From positions 4,774,001 to 4,838,000 of the forward strand of contig OY970235.1 in NCBI GenBank assembly GCA_963714145.1: a stretch of 64,000 bases of DNA, given 5' to 3'. Below are positions 1 through 7,965 of the stretch, in pieces. The translations under genes were made by a program, and so were the position numbers. The notes under the pieces are model-generated. The model made no database searches, was not told the DNA's origin, and saw nothing but the letters and a program-made list of their open reading frames with translations. The DNA comes from JBBWZH01 sp035544115 (GTDB lineage Bacteria > Actinomycetota > Actinomycetes > Mycobacteriales > CADCTP01). How positions within the stretch are numbered: position 1 is the stretch's first letter; every line of letters starts with the position of its first letter.

Positions 1-510
1 GGCGGAGATCGTCTGAATATTCTTCGGATACTGGGGCCACGTGCAGAACTCCTTGATGGCCTCCACCGCCTTGAGCAGCCCCTCGATGTCCCCGTCCAGA
101 AAGCCATGCCTTCCCGTGGCACCGCCGCCATGCAGAATGAATTCCAGGTTGTACTTCCGAAAGGGTCCTTTCCCTAGCGGCTCCTTCGGGGCAAATTCCT
201 CATCCCATTCGGTACCTTCCGCATCGTATTCCCCGACACCTGGGGTGTCGTCCAGCGTGAGGTCCCAGGTATCAAACGACTTGACCGGATAGCGTTTCTC
301 CCATTCTGCCGAACCAGTCGGCGCCAGCGCCATTCCCTTGGCGGTGTTTCCGTTCGTGAACTCGATTTCGAGGCCGATATTCCGCTGGACCACCACAGCC
401 GCCGAGTCGGCCTTGCCGCGCGCGAGCGCGCCAGCCGTAGCATTGTTCCCGGCGGCCCGTTGCAATTCGACAAGTGTCCTACTCGAAATCTGCCCGCCGC
501 GGGATTCCAT
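1..510 (-). CDS. LQR..GN..VQR-leader protein, C-terminus cut by window edge
   Basis: The reading frame is open on the minus strand and runs off the left edge, so only the N-terminal part is visible (about 170 residues). Near the N-terminus it reads LVELQRAAGNNA and, some 20 residues later, VVVQRNIG. This LQR-x2-GN ... VQR signature is seen at the N-terminus of actinobacterial proteins related to DUF4157 and extracellular contractile injection system cargo (family knowledge). The rest is acidic, Trp/Gly-rich and matches no domain I know. ATG at 510 is the first ATG in frame, but the frame stays open to 645 and a stretch reading EHTEK upstream of 510 resembles the usual start of such proteins, so the true start may be further upstream or hidden by an indel. 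A second protein with the same leader lies at 46.7 kb. Confidence 0.6.
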   Translation of the reverse strand, partial: MESRGGQISSRTLVELQRAAGNNATAGALARGKADSAAVVVQRNIGLEIEFTNGNTAKGMALAPTGSAEWEKRYPVKSFDTWDLTLDDTPGVGEYDAEGTEWDEEFAPKEPLGKGPFRKYNLEFILHGGGATGRHGFLDGDIEGLLKAVEAIKEFCTWPQYPKNIQTISA

Positions 511-901
511 ACGACCGGGCAGTATCTTCTCGGTATGTTCTGTTGATCTGCCGCGAGTTGCGCCGCGCTCGCGATGACCAGCTCGCCCTGCACCGCAAGA
601 GTCGCTCTGCCGGTCCGCGAACGAAGCCACCGAAACCCAACCTTCCTACGATGACCAGCTCTTGACGTCCGAGCACCCGCAAAAAGCGGATACCGACGGC
701 ATACTCACCCCAAACTGTAGGGCAACGGACATGTTCGTACGTGCACGCGAGAACGGACCAGAGGGGATCAAACGCCGTCCCCAACGGGCAGCGTGAGTCG
801 GTTCGCGCGGGTGGCGGCGGGTCGGTGGTCGTCGGCGAGGCTGGGACCCTCGGTGCGCGCGGCAGCAGCACGCGGCCGGCGGCCCGGCCGTACTGTTGCG
901 G
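511..901. other. Intergenic, no gene recognised
   Basis: About 390 bases between the edge gene and the ABC operon end. All ORFs here have shadow-like arginine-rich composition. I see no terminator hairpin or tRNA. Part of it may belong to the upstream-extended 5' end of the edge gene. Confidence 0.5.
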
Positions 902-1537
902 TCACCCCGGGGTCGCCCAGCGCGCGGCCGGGTCGCGCATCGCGGCCACGAGCGCGCAGGTCGCGGCGACCACGATGGCTGACCAGCGCAGGTGAGCGGG
1001 CGTCCACTCCGGGCCGGAACCGACCAGCATCGGGGCCTGGGGAATCGACGCGGCCAGCAACAGCGCCGCCAGCAGCACCGGCGTGGTGATGATGCCGGGC
1101 TGATCGAATCCCTGGTGCCGGGCCCACGCGGCCACCGCCCACAGCACGGTGGCCGCGGCGGCCAGCTCGGTCGTGAGGCCGAGGCCGAGGCTGCACCGAT
1201 CGCCCGCCGGAGCCGAGGGGAGATAGACCGCGAGCACCGCCGCCCACACCGGCACGACGACCGCCGCGGCACCGGCGATCCGCAGCCACAGCCGGCGCGC
1301 CAGGCCGTACGGGCTGGCCTGCAGCGTGATCGCGGCGCTGTCGTCGAGCGCGTAGCCGCTGCCCAGGGCCAGCAGCAGACCCAGGACGCGCAGGTCGCCG
1401 ATGGCGTCGTGGGTGTCGCCGAGGCGCGCCGCCAGGTACCCGGCGACGGCGGCGGCACTCGTCGCGAACGGGGCCAGGCGCAGGCTGCGTACCAGGTGGC
1501 CGGTGCGGACCAGTTCCCGGGCCACGGACGGTGTCAC
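902..1537 (-). CDS. Membrane protein, last gene of ECF-ABC operon
   Basis: A protein of about 211 residues with several hydrophobic segments (for example around VLGLLLALGSGYAL and VLLAALLLAASIPQ). It has no nucleotide-binding motifs. GTG at 1537 overlaps the stop of the preceding permease as GTGA, a coupling typical of operons, and fixes the start. With its neighbour it probably forms the membrane part of an ABC-type exporter or remodelling complex driven by the ATPase at 2485-3342. No family name could be assigned from sequence alone. Confidence 0.75.
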   Translation of the reverse strand: MTPSVARELVRTGHLVRSLRLAPFATSAAAVAGYLAARLGDTHDAIGDLRVLGLLLALGSGYALDDSAAITLQASPYGLARRLWLRIAGAAAVVVPVWAAVLAVYLPSAPAGDRCSLGLGLTTELAAAATVLWAVAAWARHQGFDQPGIITTPVLLAALLLAASIPQAPMLVGSGPEWTPAHLRWSAIVVAATCALVAAMRDPAARWATPG

Positions 1538-2289
1538 GACAGCTGGAGCCCGCCCAGGACGAGGGTGGCGGCCAGCACCGGCCCGCCGACGAGGACCAGC
1601 CGGCGGCCCTGGGAGCGGTACGCGGCGGCGATGGCGGCGCACGCGCAGAGCCCGGTCAGGTACGCGACGTGCAGCCACGGCCGGCCCGGCACCGGCGTCC
1701 AGCCCTCGAACGTCATCCCGGTCGTCCACCACATCCACCAGACGCCGCCGTCGAAGCGGCGGAACGCGACGAGACCGCCCAGCGTCGCGACCACGAATAC
1801 GATCAGCACGCCGCCGGCGAAGGGCAGCCAGCGGGCGGCGAGGACGCCGAGCAGCCCGGCGCCGGCGATGACGAGCGGAAGCTGGGCCAGCTCGCCGGCG
1901 TTCATCAGATCCTTTGCCGGGATGTCGTTGAGGCTGCTGATCACGGCCATGGCCGCCGCCGCGACGGCGCCGATGCCGGCCAGCGGCAACGCGATGCCCA
2001 GGCTCATCGCCCAGGTCCGGCGCGGGTCCGGGGTCGGGGTGACCTGCAGCATCTCCTCGGCCCGGCTGCGGCCGGCGCCGCTGGCGACCAGGTTCGCCGC
2101 GAACAGGACGAGGATCGGCCCGAAGAACGCGACGGCGGTGAAGATGGTGCCGTACCAGTAGTCGGCGTTGCGGCCGTCGCTGGCCGAGTCGGCGGCCGCG
2201 GTCACGGCCACGACGACCGGTACCAGCCACAGCACGGGGTGCCGGACGAGGCGGCGGGCCTCCCGACCGATCAGGATGGCGTTGCTCAT
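1534..2289 (-). CDS. ABC transporter permease-like membrane protein
   Basis: A 251-residue integral membrane protein beginning MSNAILIGREARRLVRHP, which resembles the start of ABC-2-type permeases whose first segment lies along the membrane. At least five hydrophobic segments follow. ATG 2289 is preceded by GAGGAG at a good distance and overlaps the stop of a 27-codon ORF as ATGA. Its position directly after the ATPase gene and before a second membrane protein supports a role as permease. The substrate is not evident. Confidence 0.8.
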   Translation of the reverse strand: MSNAILIGREARRLVRHPVLWLVPVVVAVTAAADSASDGRNADYWYGTIFTAVAFFGPILVLFAANLVASGAGRSRAEEMLQVTPTPDPRRTWAMSLGIALPLAGIGAVAAAAMAVISSLNDIPAKDLMNAGELAQLPLVIAGAGLLGVLAARWLPFAGGVLIVFVVATLGGLVAFRRFDGGVWWMWWTTGMTFEGWTPVPGRPWLHVAYLTGLCACAAIAAAYRSQGRRLVLVGGPVLAATLVLGGLQLS

Positions 2290-2369
2290 GCCCGCTCCTC
2301 GCTGGCGCTCGGACCGGTCATGAGGCACCAGGCGCGCTGTGACATTGATTCGCTCGCAAGCCCGCTCAT
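2286..2369 (-). CDS. Small ORF 2 (27 aa), stop-start coupled
   Basis: It encodes a peptide beginning MSGLASESMSQ and ending SASEERA. Its ATG overlaps the stop of the preceding small ORF, and its stop overlaps the permease ATG, both as ATGA. Its first residues and DNA closely match those of small ORF 1, so the two are a tandem duplication. It also carries the GAGGAG ribosome-binding site used by the permease. Whether the peptide is functional or serves only to relay ribosomes is unknown. The DNA could also be a dispersed repeat that happens to stay open. Confidence 0.45.
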   Translation of the reverse strand: MSGLASESMSQRAWCLMTGPSASEERA

Positions 2370-2488
2370 GCCGGTTCCGCCTCGATGACCGCGCCGGGTA
2401 CAGCGGCCGCCGGACGATGGCCGGCGTGCGGACCCGGCACGAGACTCCAAGCGCCCTGTGCCCATGATTCGCTCGCAAGCTCGCTCAT
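2366..2488 (-). CDS. Small ORF 1 (40 aa), stop-start coupled
   Basis: It starts at an ATG overlapping the TGA of the ABC ATPase gene (ATGA) and ends in a TGA overlapping the next small ORF (ATGA). The peptide begins MSELASESWAQGAWSLVPG and ends EAEPA. No domain or transmembrane segment is visible. The chain of exact overlaps on both sides is the only evidence that it is translated. Its 5' half is duplicated in small ORF 2. Confidence 0.45.
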   Translation of the reverse strand: MSELASESWAQGAWSLVPGPHAGHRPAAAVPGAVIEAEPA

Positions 2489-3342
2489 GAGCGGGTGACC
2501 TCCAGCTCGGGTTCGCCCATGAGCAGGAGGTACGCATCCTCCAGCGTGGGTGGGATCAGCTCGGCGCCGGCCGGCGGGTCGCCGACGTTGCGGAAGGTGC
2601 CGTCGCCGGTGCGCCACGCGGCGAGGGCGGCGGCCGACCTCTGGGTGCCGGCCCACACCCGGCCCGCGGCCTGCGCGGTCAGCTCGTTCGGGGTACCGGT
2701 GAATCGGACCCGGCCCTGACCGAACACGGCGATCCGGGTACACAGGGCGGCGATGTCCTCGGTCTGGTGGCTGGACAGGACCACCGTGCGCCCCTCGCCG
2801 GCGTGCGAGATCATCTCCCGGAACCGCAGCCGCTGCTCGGGATCGAGGCCGACCGTCGGCTCGTCGAGGACGAGCAGGTCGGGGTCGCCCAGCAGGGCCT
2901 GGGCCAGGCCGACCCGCCGGCGCATGCCGCCGGAGAGGGCCCGGATCCGCTTGGCGCTGACCGACGCCAGCCCGGTCAGTTCGATGACCCGGCGGACCTC
3001 GTCGTGCCGGGGCCGCCGGTCGGTCAGCTGCTTCAGGATCGCCACGTAGTCGATGAACTCGAAGACCGTGAACCCCCGGTGGAAGCCGGCTTCCTGCGGC
3101 AGGTAGCCCAGGCGTTCGCGGATCCGGGTCCGGTCGTCGGGGCGCGACGGATCACGGCCCAGCAGGGTCACCGTGCCCCGGTCCGGCGCCAGCACGGTGG
3201 CGATGATCCGGAGCAGCGTCGTCTTGCCGGCGCCGTTCGGTCCCAGCAGGCCGGTCACCCCCTGGCCGGCGTCGAGGTCGACGCTGTCCAGCGCCGTCGT
3301 GCGGCCGAAGGACTTCGTCGCGCTCCGCACGCGTACCGTCAT
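2485..3342 (-). CDS. ABC transporter ATP-binding protein
   Basis: A 285-residue ATPase of the CcmA/DrrA type. Walker A is GLLGPNGAGKTTLL, the Q-loop lies in GYLPQEAG, the signature is ALSGGMRRRVGLAQ, Walker B is LLVLDEPTVGLDP and the switch His is in LSSHQ. The C-terminal about 70 residues are the extension typical of multidrug or peptide exporters. ATG 3342 overlaps the stop of the anti-sigma-like gene by ATGA. It presumably powers the two membrane proteins encoded downstream. The operon context with an ECF sigma/anti-sigma pair suggests control by that sigma factor. Confidence 0.92.
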   Translation of the reverse strand: MTVRVRSATKSFGRTTALDSVDLDAGQGVTGLLGPNGAGKTTLLRIIATVLAPDRGTVTLLGRDPSRPDDRTRIRERLGYLPQEAGFHRGFTVFEFIDYVAILKQLTDRRPRHDEVRRVIELTGLASVSAKRIRALSGGMRRRVGLAQALLGDPDLLVLDEPTVGLDPEQRLRFREMISHAGEGRTVVLSSHQTEDIAALCTRIAVFGQGRVRFTGTPNELTAQAAGRVWAGTQRSAAALAAWRTGDGTFRNVGDPPAGAELIPPTLEDAYLLLMGEPELEVTRS

Positions 3343-4160
3343 GCGCTTCTCCCGAGTTTGACCGTGACGGTGTGACGGGTGACGGCGAGCCAGGTGCCGC
3401 CGCCGATGGCCACGGCGAGCCAGCAGATCTGGGCGCCGACGCCGAAGGCGAGGTCGAGGTGGCCGGCGATGGCGGTCGGGGTGGTCACCAGCACCCAGGC
3501 CGTGGCCACGACGCCGACGGCGACGACCGGTGTCATCCGGGCCGTCAGCGCCAGCGCGGCGCAGGTGAGCCCGGCCGTGGGCAGCAGCCAGCCGGCGGCC
3601 AGCCAGTGCGAGCCCGGTAGCGCGAGCCCGACCGCGGCCACGATCGGCACCGTGACCGCCAGCACCGCGGCGGTGCGGATCAACAGCAATCGCAGTGCCG
3701 GGTAGGGCGTGGCGAGCCCGATCTCCCGGGTCAGGTCGAGGCCGCCGGCGAAGGCCACCGCGACACCGGTCAGCGGCCCGAGCGGGGCGGCCACGAGAAA
3801 CATCCGCAGCAGGCGCTCGTCGACCTGACCCGCCCAGGCGGCGAGCGCGAGCACCGCCGCGATCCCCAGCAGCCACGGCCCCCGCAGGGTCGGCGTGGCG
3901 GCGACGAGGCGCGCCGTCGCCTCGCCGACGCCGAGCCGGGCCAGCATCCGTTCGGGCCAGCTCGGCCGGGGGGCGTCGACCCGGTCGACCACCTCCCGCC
4001 AGATCGCCTCGACCCGCCGGGTATCGAGGTGGGACGCGATCGCGTCCCGGCAGGTCGGGCACTTCATCAGGTGCGCCTCGGCCGACGCGGCCAGGTCCGG
4101 CGGGGCGGTGCCCTGCGCGTACCGGCGGATCGCGTCGGAATCCAGGTGCCAGCCGGTCAT
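3339..4160 (-). CDS. Zinc-finger anti-sigma-type membrane protein
   Basis: The 273-residue product has an N-terminal cytosolic zf-HC2-like motif, H30-x3-C34-x2-C37 in AHLMKCPTC, followed by a helix and then about six hydrophobic segments in the C-terminal two thirds. Anti-sigma factors with this ZAS motif hold ECF sigma factors at the membrane (family knowledge). It lies directly after the ECF gene. Unlike one-span anti-sigma factors it has a multi-span membrane part, so it may also act as a transporter subunit. Its stop is coupled to the ATPase start. Confidence 0.8.
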   Translation of the reverse strand: MTGWHLDSDAIRRYAQGTAPPDLAASAEAHLMKCPTCRDAIASHLDTRRVEAIWREVVDRVDAPRPSWPERMLARLGVGEATARLVAATPTLRGPWLLGIAAVLALAAWAGQVDERLLRMFLVAAPLGPLTGVAVAFAGGLDLTREIGLATPYPALRLLLIRTAAVLAVTVPIVAAVGLALPGSHWLAAGWLLPTAGLTCAALALTARMTPVVAVGVVATAWVLVTTPTAIAGHLDLAFGVGAQICWLAVAIGGGTWLAVTRHTVTVKLGRSA

Positions 4161-4194
4161 CCGGACCTCCCCGTCATGCCAGCCTCCCCGTCAT
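4157..4194 (-). repeat. Tandem pair of 6-codon ORFs between sigma and anti-sigma genes
   Basis: The 17-base unit ATGACGGGGAGG plus five bases occurs twice. Each copy reads as a six-residue ORF (MTGRLA then MTGRSG). The sigma factor stop, the two mini-ORFs and the anti-sigma start are all linked by ATGA overlaps. Each unit also supplies a GGGGAGG ribosome-binding site. It is probably a duplicated translation-initiation region rather than a peptide gene. Confidence 0.6.
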
Positions 4195-4730
4195 GCCAGC
4201 CGCTCCCGCAGCTGAGCGCGGGCGCGCATCATCCGTGTCTTGACCGTGCCCGGCGGGATGCCCAGCAGCCGGGCGGCCTCCCGCGTGGTCAGCCCGTCCA
4301 GGACCGTCGCCTGTACCACCGCCCGCAGCTCCGGGGACAGGCTGGCCAGCGCCGCGCCGACGTCGCCGTACTGGACCGCGAGCAGCACGTGCTCCTCGGC
4401 CGACGTCTCGACGCCGGCGAACTCGGTCAGCTCATCGGCCGGCGGCCGGCCCCGCCGCAGCGCGTCGACCAGGCGGCGGATACCGATGCCCCAGATCCAC
4501 GCGGCCACCTCGCCCCGGCCGTCCCACCGCCCGGCCGACCGCCAGACCGCCACGAACGTGTCCTGCACGACCTCGTCGACGAGTTCCGGGGACGAGCACC
4601 GCCGCCCCAGGCGCACCAACAGCCACGGCAGGTGCCGCCGGTACAGCTCGGCGAACGCCTCCCGGTCGCCGTCCGTGATCGCCGCGAGAAGCTGGCAGTC
4701 CTCCCGACGGTCCGGCGGTCGCGTCAGCAT
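4191..4730 (-). CDS. ECF RNA polymerase sigma factor
   Basis: A 179-residue sigma-70 family protein of group IV. Region 2 spans roughly residues 25-95, with the DEVVQDTFVAVWR helix. Region 4 spans about 125-175, with LTTREAARLLGIPPGTVKTR as helix-turn-helix. Regions 1.1 and 3 are missing, as usual for ECF factors. It heads the minus-strand operon with its presumed anti-sigma factor and an ABC transporter. The ATG at 4730 is chosen because the protein begins with the usual short basic leader. A divergent response-regulator gene begins at about 5.0 kb. Confidence 0.9.
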   Translation of the reverse strand: MLTRPPDRREDCQLLAAITDGDREAFAELYRRHLPWLLVRLGRRCSSPELVDEVVQDTFVAVWRSAGRWDGRGEVAAWIWGIGIRRLVDALRRGRPPADELTEFAGVETSAEEHVLLAVQYGDVGAALASLSPELRAVVQATVLDGLTTREAARLLGIPPGTVKTRMMRARAQLRERLA

Positions 4731-5000
4731 GCGTGACCTCCCGGTTCCGGTAGCTCGACGAGGTCAAGAGTCACCCGCCCGGCGATGCGGCTCCCATCCA
4801 CACCCCTGTTCGTCGTACCGGCCGGGGCGAACGGTTCACCGGAGGTTCCGCTGGCTGACTACGGTCCGGCGGGCCGCCCTGGTCACCCTTGGGTGGGTCC
4901 GTCCCCGGCCTGGTCGAGCTCTGCTGGCTGCCGGCAAACTCTGGCCCCGCGCCGGGCGACCCGCCTCCGCTCGGGGGTGGGCGAACCTAGGATCGCGGCC

Positions 5001-5729
5001 GTGGCGGATGCGGTGGGCGGCGGGCGGCCGCGGGTGCTGCTGGCTGACGACGAGCCGGCGATCACTACGAACCTGGGGCCGTTCCTGGAGCGGGCCGGGT
5101 TCGCCGTGCATGTGGTCAGCGACGGTCCGGCGGCGCTGGCCGCGGTGGCCGAGCTCGACCCGGACCTGTGTGTGCTGGACGTGCTGATGCCCGGCCTCGA
5201 CGGCCGGGAGGTGCTGCGCCGGCTGCGGGCCGCCGGCCAGTGGCAGCCGGTCGTGCTGCTGACCCGGGTCGGCGAGGCAGGTGAGCGGGCGATGGCGCTG
5301 GAGGAGGGCGCGGACGACTACCTGAACAAGCCGTTCGATCCACAGGAGCTGGTGGCGCGGATGCGGGCGGTGCTGCGCCGGGCCCGCCCCGGTCGCCCCC
5401 CGTTGGCGGCGACCGGCCGGCTGCGCAGCGGGCCGCTGCGGCTGGACCGGGCGTCCCGCCGGGTCTGGCTGGGCGACAGCGAGCTGCAGCTCACCCCGAA
5501 GGCGATGACGCTGCTGGACTACCTGATGACGCACCCGGACGAGGTGCTCACCCGGGACCGGCTGCTCGAGCTGCTGTGGGGGTTCGACCACCCGGTCGGC
5601 ACCCGGGCGGTCGACAACCGGATCGCCGAGCTGCGCCGCATCCTCGGCGACGACGCCGGTCAGCCGCGCTGGATCGAGACCGTGCCCGGCCTCGGCTACC
5701 GGTTCGCCGCGCCGGTCGATGCGCCGTGA
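5001..5729 (+). CDS. OmpR-family response regulator
   Basis: A 242-residue two-component regulator. The receiver domain occupies residues 11-125, with acidic pair D16/D17, phospho-acceptor D60 in VLDVLMPG, T88 and K110. The winged-helix DNA-binding domain occupies about 145-238, ending ETVPGLGYRFA, the classical OmpR signature. GTG 5001 is preferred because the upstream in-frame extension is low-complexity and the receiver begins ten residues later. It is followed by its histidine kinase, whose ATG overlaps the 3' end. Confidence 0.93.
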   Translation: MADAVGGGRPRVLLADDEPAITTNLGPFLERAGFAVHVVSDGPAALAAVAELDPDLCVLDVLMPGLDGREVLRRLRAAGQWQPVVLLTRVGEAGERAMALEEGADDYLNKPFDPQELVARMRAVLRRARPGRPPLAATGRLRSGPLRLDRASRRVWLGDSELQLTPKAMTLLDYLMTHPDEVLTRDRLLELLWGFDHPVGTRAVDNRIAELRRILGDDAGQPRWIETVPGLGYRFAAPVDAP

Positions 5730-5788
5730 GGCGCCGGGCGGCCTGGTGCGCCGGTCGATGCGCCGTGAGACGCCGGGCGGCCCGGTGA
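5711..5788 (+). repeat. 39-bp tandem duplication at regulator/kinase junction
   Basis: Two adjacent copies (5711-5749 and 5750-5788) differ at a few bases. Each contains ATGCGCCGTGAG, in which the response-regulator stop and the kinase start overlap. Being a multiple of three, the duplication lengthens the kinase N-terminus without a frameshift. Confidence 0.9.
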
Positions 5789-6702
5789 GCCGCCCGACCT
5801 GGTGGTGGTGGCTGGCCGCGGCGCCGGCTGTGGTCGCGGCGGCGGTGGCACCGGTGCTGCCGGGCGGGACGCGGGTGTACGCGACGACCTCGGCGCGGTG
5901 GGCGGTGGCCGGCTGCGGCCTGCTGGTCAGCCTGCTGGTGGCCGGCACGCTGGGCCTGCGGGCGTATGTCGGGCGGGTCCGGGCCCGCGCCGCGGCCGAG
6001 GCAGCCGGCTGGGCGGCGACCGACCGGCGCCGGCTGCTGCTGCGGCTGGACCACGAGCTGAAGAACCCGCTGACCGCGATCCACATTGGACTCGCGAACC
6101 TGCGGGCTGCCACGGCCGGGGCGGCGAGCGGCGACGGCGACGGCGCGCTGGGCAGCGTGCAGGCGCAGGTGGTGCGGCTGGGGCGGCTGGTCGCCGACCT
6201 GCGCAAGCTGGCCGAACTGGAGACCCAGCCGATCGAACGGCTGCCGGTTGACGTCGGCGACCTGCTGCGGGAGGTGCACGCGGCGGTCCGCGAGCTGCCC
6301 GACGCGGCCGACCGGGACCTGACGCTCACCCTGCCGCAGGCCCCGTGGCCGCTGCCGCCGGTGTCCGGCGACCGCGACCTGCTCTTCCTCGCCGTGCACA
6401 ACCTCGCCTCGAACGCGGTCAAGTTCAGCCAGCCCGGCGACACGGTCGAGCTGCGCGCCGCCGAGGAGCGCGACCACCTGGTCGTCGAGGTGGCCGACAC
6501 CGGCGCCGGCATCCCGGCCGACGAGCTCAGCGAGGTATGGACCGAGCTGGCCCGCGGCCGCGCCGCCCGGGGCGTACCGGGCACCGGTCTCGGCCTCGCC
6601 CTGGTCCGGACCGTGGTGGCCCGGCACGGCGGGCAGGCCACGCTGCGCAGCCGCGAGCAACTCGGCACGGTCGTCACCCTGCGGCTCCCACTCGCCCGCT
6701 AG
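5719..6702 (+). CDS. Membrane sensor histidine kinase
   Basis: About 327 residues. Two hydrophobic segments lie near residues 30-48 and 62-82, with almost no extracytoplasmic sensor between them. They are followed by HisKA with LDHELKNPLTAIHI (phospho-His), an N box HNLASNAVKFS, G1 DTGAGIP and G2 GTGLGLALV. It is an intramembrane-sensing type by architecture. ATG 5719 overlaps the regulator stop. ATG 5758 (second copy of the 39-bp repeat) and GTG 5785 are alternative starts that would remove the repeated arginine-rich leader. Confidence 0.9.
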   Translation: MRREAPGGLVRRSMRRETPGGPVSRPTWWWWLAAAPAVVAAAVAPVLPGGTRVYATTSARWAVAGCGLLVSLLVAGTLGLRAYVGRVRARAAAEAAGWAATDRRRLLLRLDHELKNPLTAIHIGLANLRAATAGAASGDGDGALGSVQAQVVRLGRLVADLRKLAELETQPIERLPVDVGDLLREVHAAVRELPDAADRDLTLTLPQAPWPLPPVSGDRDLLFLAVHNLASNAVKFSQPGDTVELRAAEERDHLVVEVADTGAGIPADELSEVWTELARGRAARGVPGTGLGLALVRTVVARHGGQATLRSREQLGTVVTLRLPLAR

Positions 6703-6820
6703 GTCGTTCCGGGATGGGTCCGGGCGGTCTCAGCTTTGCGACCGAACCGGCATACGGGGGCGACAGCCGCCCACTAGGTTCGCCAGCAGTGTCAGTACTG
6801 CGACGGAGGGACAGGGCGAG

Positions 6821-7846
6821 ATGGATCGACGGGCAGGCCAGCCTGCGGGCGGCGGCCGGACCGTACAGCGGCGGCCGGGCGGCAGCACGTTTCCGGTGCC
6901 GACCAGGGCGGCGTTGCTCGCAACGCTGGCGACGGCGCTGCTGGGCGGCTGCAGTGTCGGCGTCCAGGACGACAGCGGCGGCTCGGCCACCGCGGCACCA
7001 CCGGCAGCACCGGGCGGGGCAGGCGGGCCGGACAGCTCAACCAACCCGGACAACGCCGCAGCCTCCGGTCAGCCCACACCGCCGAGCGGGGAGTGCTTCC
7101 TGGGACGGCACGCGGTGCGCAGCATCGTGGGCCGGGAGACCATCGACACCCCGGCCGGGCCGGCGAAGCCGAGCGGGAACGGCGGCAGCCTGCTGGTCGA
7201 CTTCCGGCCGGACGGCCGGTGGACGCTCAGCTCGGACGGCAGCAAGCCAGCGGCGTTCGCGGTCGGCCCGTACACCGCGACCGCCACGATCAAGGGCCAG
7301 GCCGACGGCACGTACGCCCGGGTCGGCGAGCAGTTCGCGTTCCGGCAGCGCACCGCCAGCGGCTCGGTGCTGCTCGCCTCGACCGCCGGGTCGTACCGGA
7401 CCACGATGGAGTCCCTCGCCCCGGCGCTGGCCCCGTCCGGCACCGCGACCGTCACCTGTGGACAGACTGTGCGGCTGGTGTCGGAGACGGTGGAGCTGAC
7501 CCTGGCCCCGCTCGCCCCGCCGCCGGGTGGCCGCCCGCCGGGCAGTCCGCCGCCGGGCGGTGGGGCACCGGAAGCGCCCGCGGTGATCAGCCGGGCCGGG
7601 ACCACCGGGACGTTCGACTGCCGCGACCACACCGTGACGATCAGCGCCGCCGCGACCCGGCTGCACCTGGTCGGCAGGTGCCCGCGGGTGGAGATCACCG
7701 GCGCCGGCAACGAGGTCACCATCGACCTGGCCGGGACGATCTCGGTCACCGGCACCCGGGACAAGGTCACCTGGCACGACGGGCTGGACGGCCGGCAACC
7801 CAGTGTGACCACGACCGGCCTGCTGAGCAGCGTCAACCACGGCTGA
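6821..7846 (+). CDS. DUF3060 lipoprotein
   Basis: The 341-residue product has a long basic leader, a hydrophobic stretch and the lipobox LLGGC near residue 44, followed by a Ser/Ala/Pro-rich linker. A central region of about 120 residues has no known family, then a Pro/Gly-rich hinge. The C-terminal 75 residues are a DUF3060 beta-solenoid-like domain (AGNEVTIDLAG, GTRDKVTW). It is probably anchored to the outer face of the membrane. GGAGGGAC precedes ATG 6821. The DNA of the DUF3060 domain (7646-7850) is nearly identical to 13628-13833, the right half of a chimeric pseudogene. Confidence 0.85.
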   Translation: MDRRAGQPAGGGRTVQRRPGGSTFPVPTRAALLATLATALLGGCSVGVQDDSGGSATAAPPAAPGGAGGPDSSTNPDNAAASGQPTPPSGECFLGRHAVRSIVGRETIDTPAGPAKPSGNGGSLLVDFRPDGRWTLSSDGSKPAAFAVGPYTATATIKGQADGTYARVGEQFAFRQRTASGSVLLASTAGSYRTTMESLAPALAPSGTATVTCGQTVRLVSETVELTLAPLAPPPGGRPPGSPPPGGGAPEAPAVISRAGTTGTFDCRDHTVTISAAATRLHLVGRCPRVEITGAGNEVTIDLAGTISVTGTRDKVTWHDGLDGRQPSVTTTGLLSSVNHG

Positions 7847-7965
7847 GCCGCAATCCGCCGGCGGCCGGTCGCGCGGGTTGGCGGGTGTCCGGGTACACCT
7901 CGACACCACGCCGGTGCGGTCGGCCGTCGGCGGCGCGGCGGACGAGTAGGCCACCACTGCGGCGG

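Noticed and set aside
4731..4860. Autoregulatory promoter of the ECF sigma gene matching AAGGTTTC-N16-CTAC[CG]GTC
   Set aside because: Neither box is present upstream of the sigma gene on its strand, so a link between this sigma factor and the shared promoter is not supported here.
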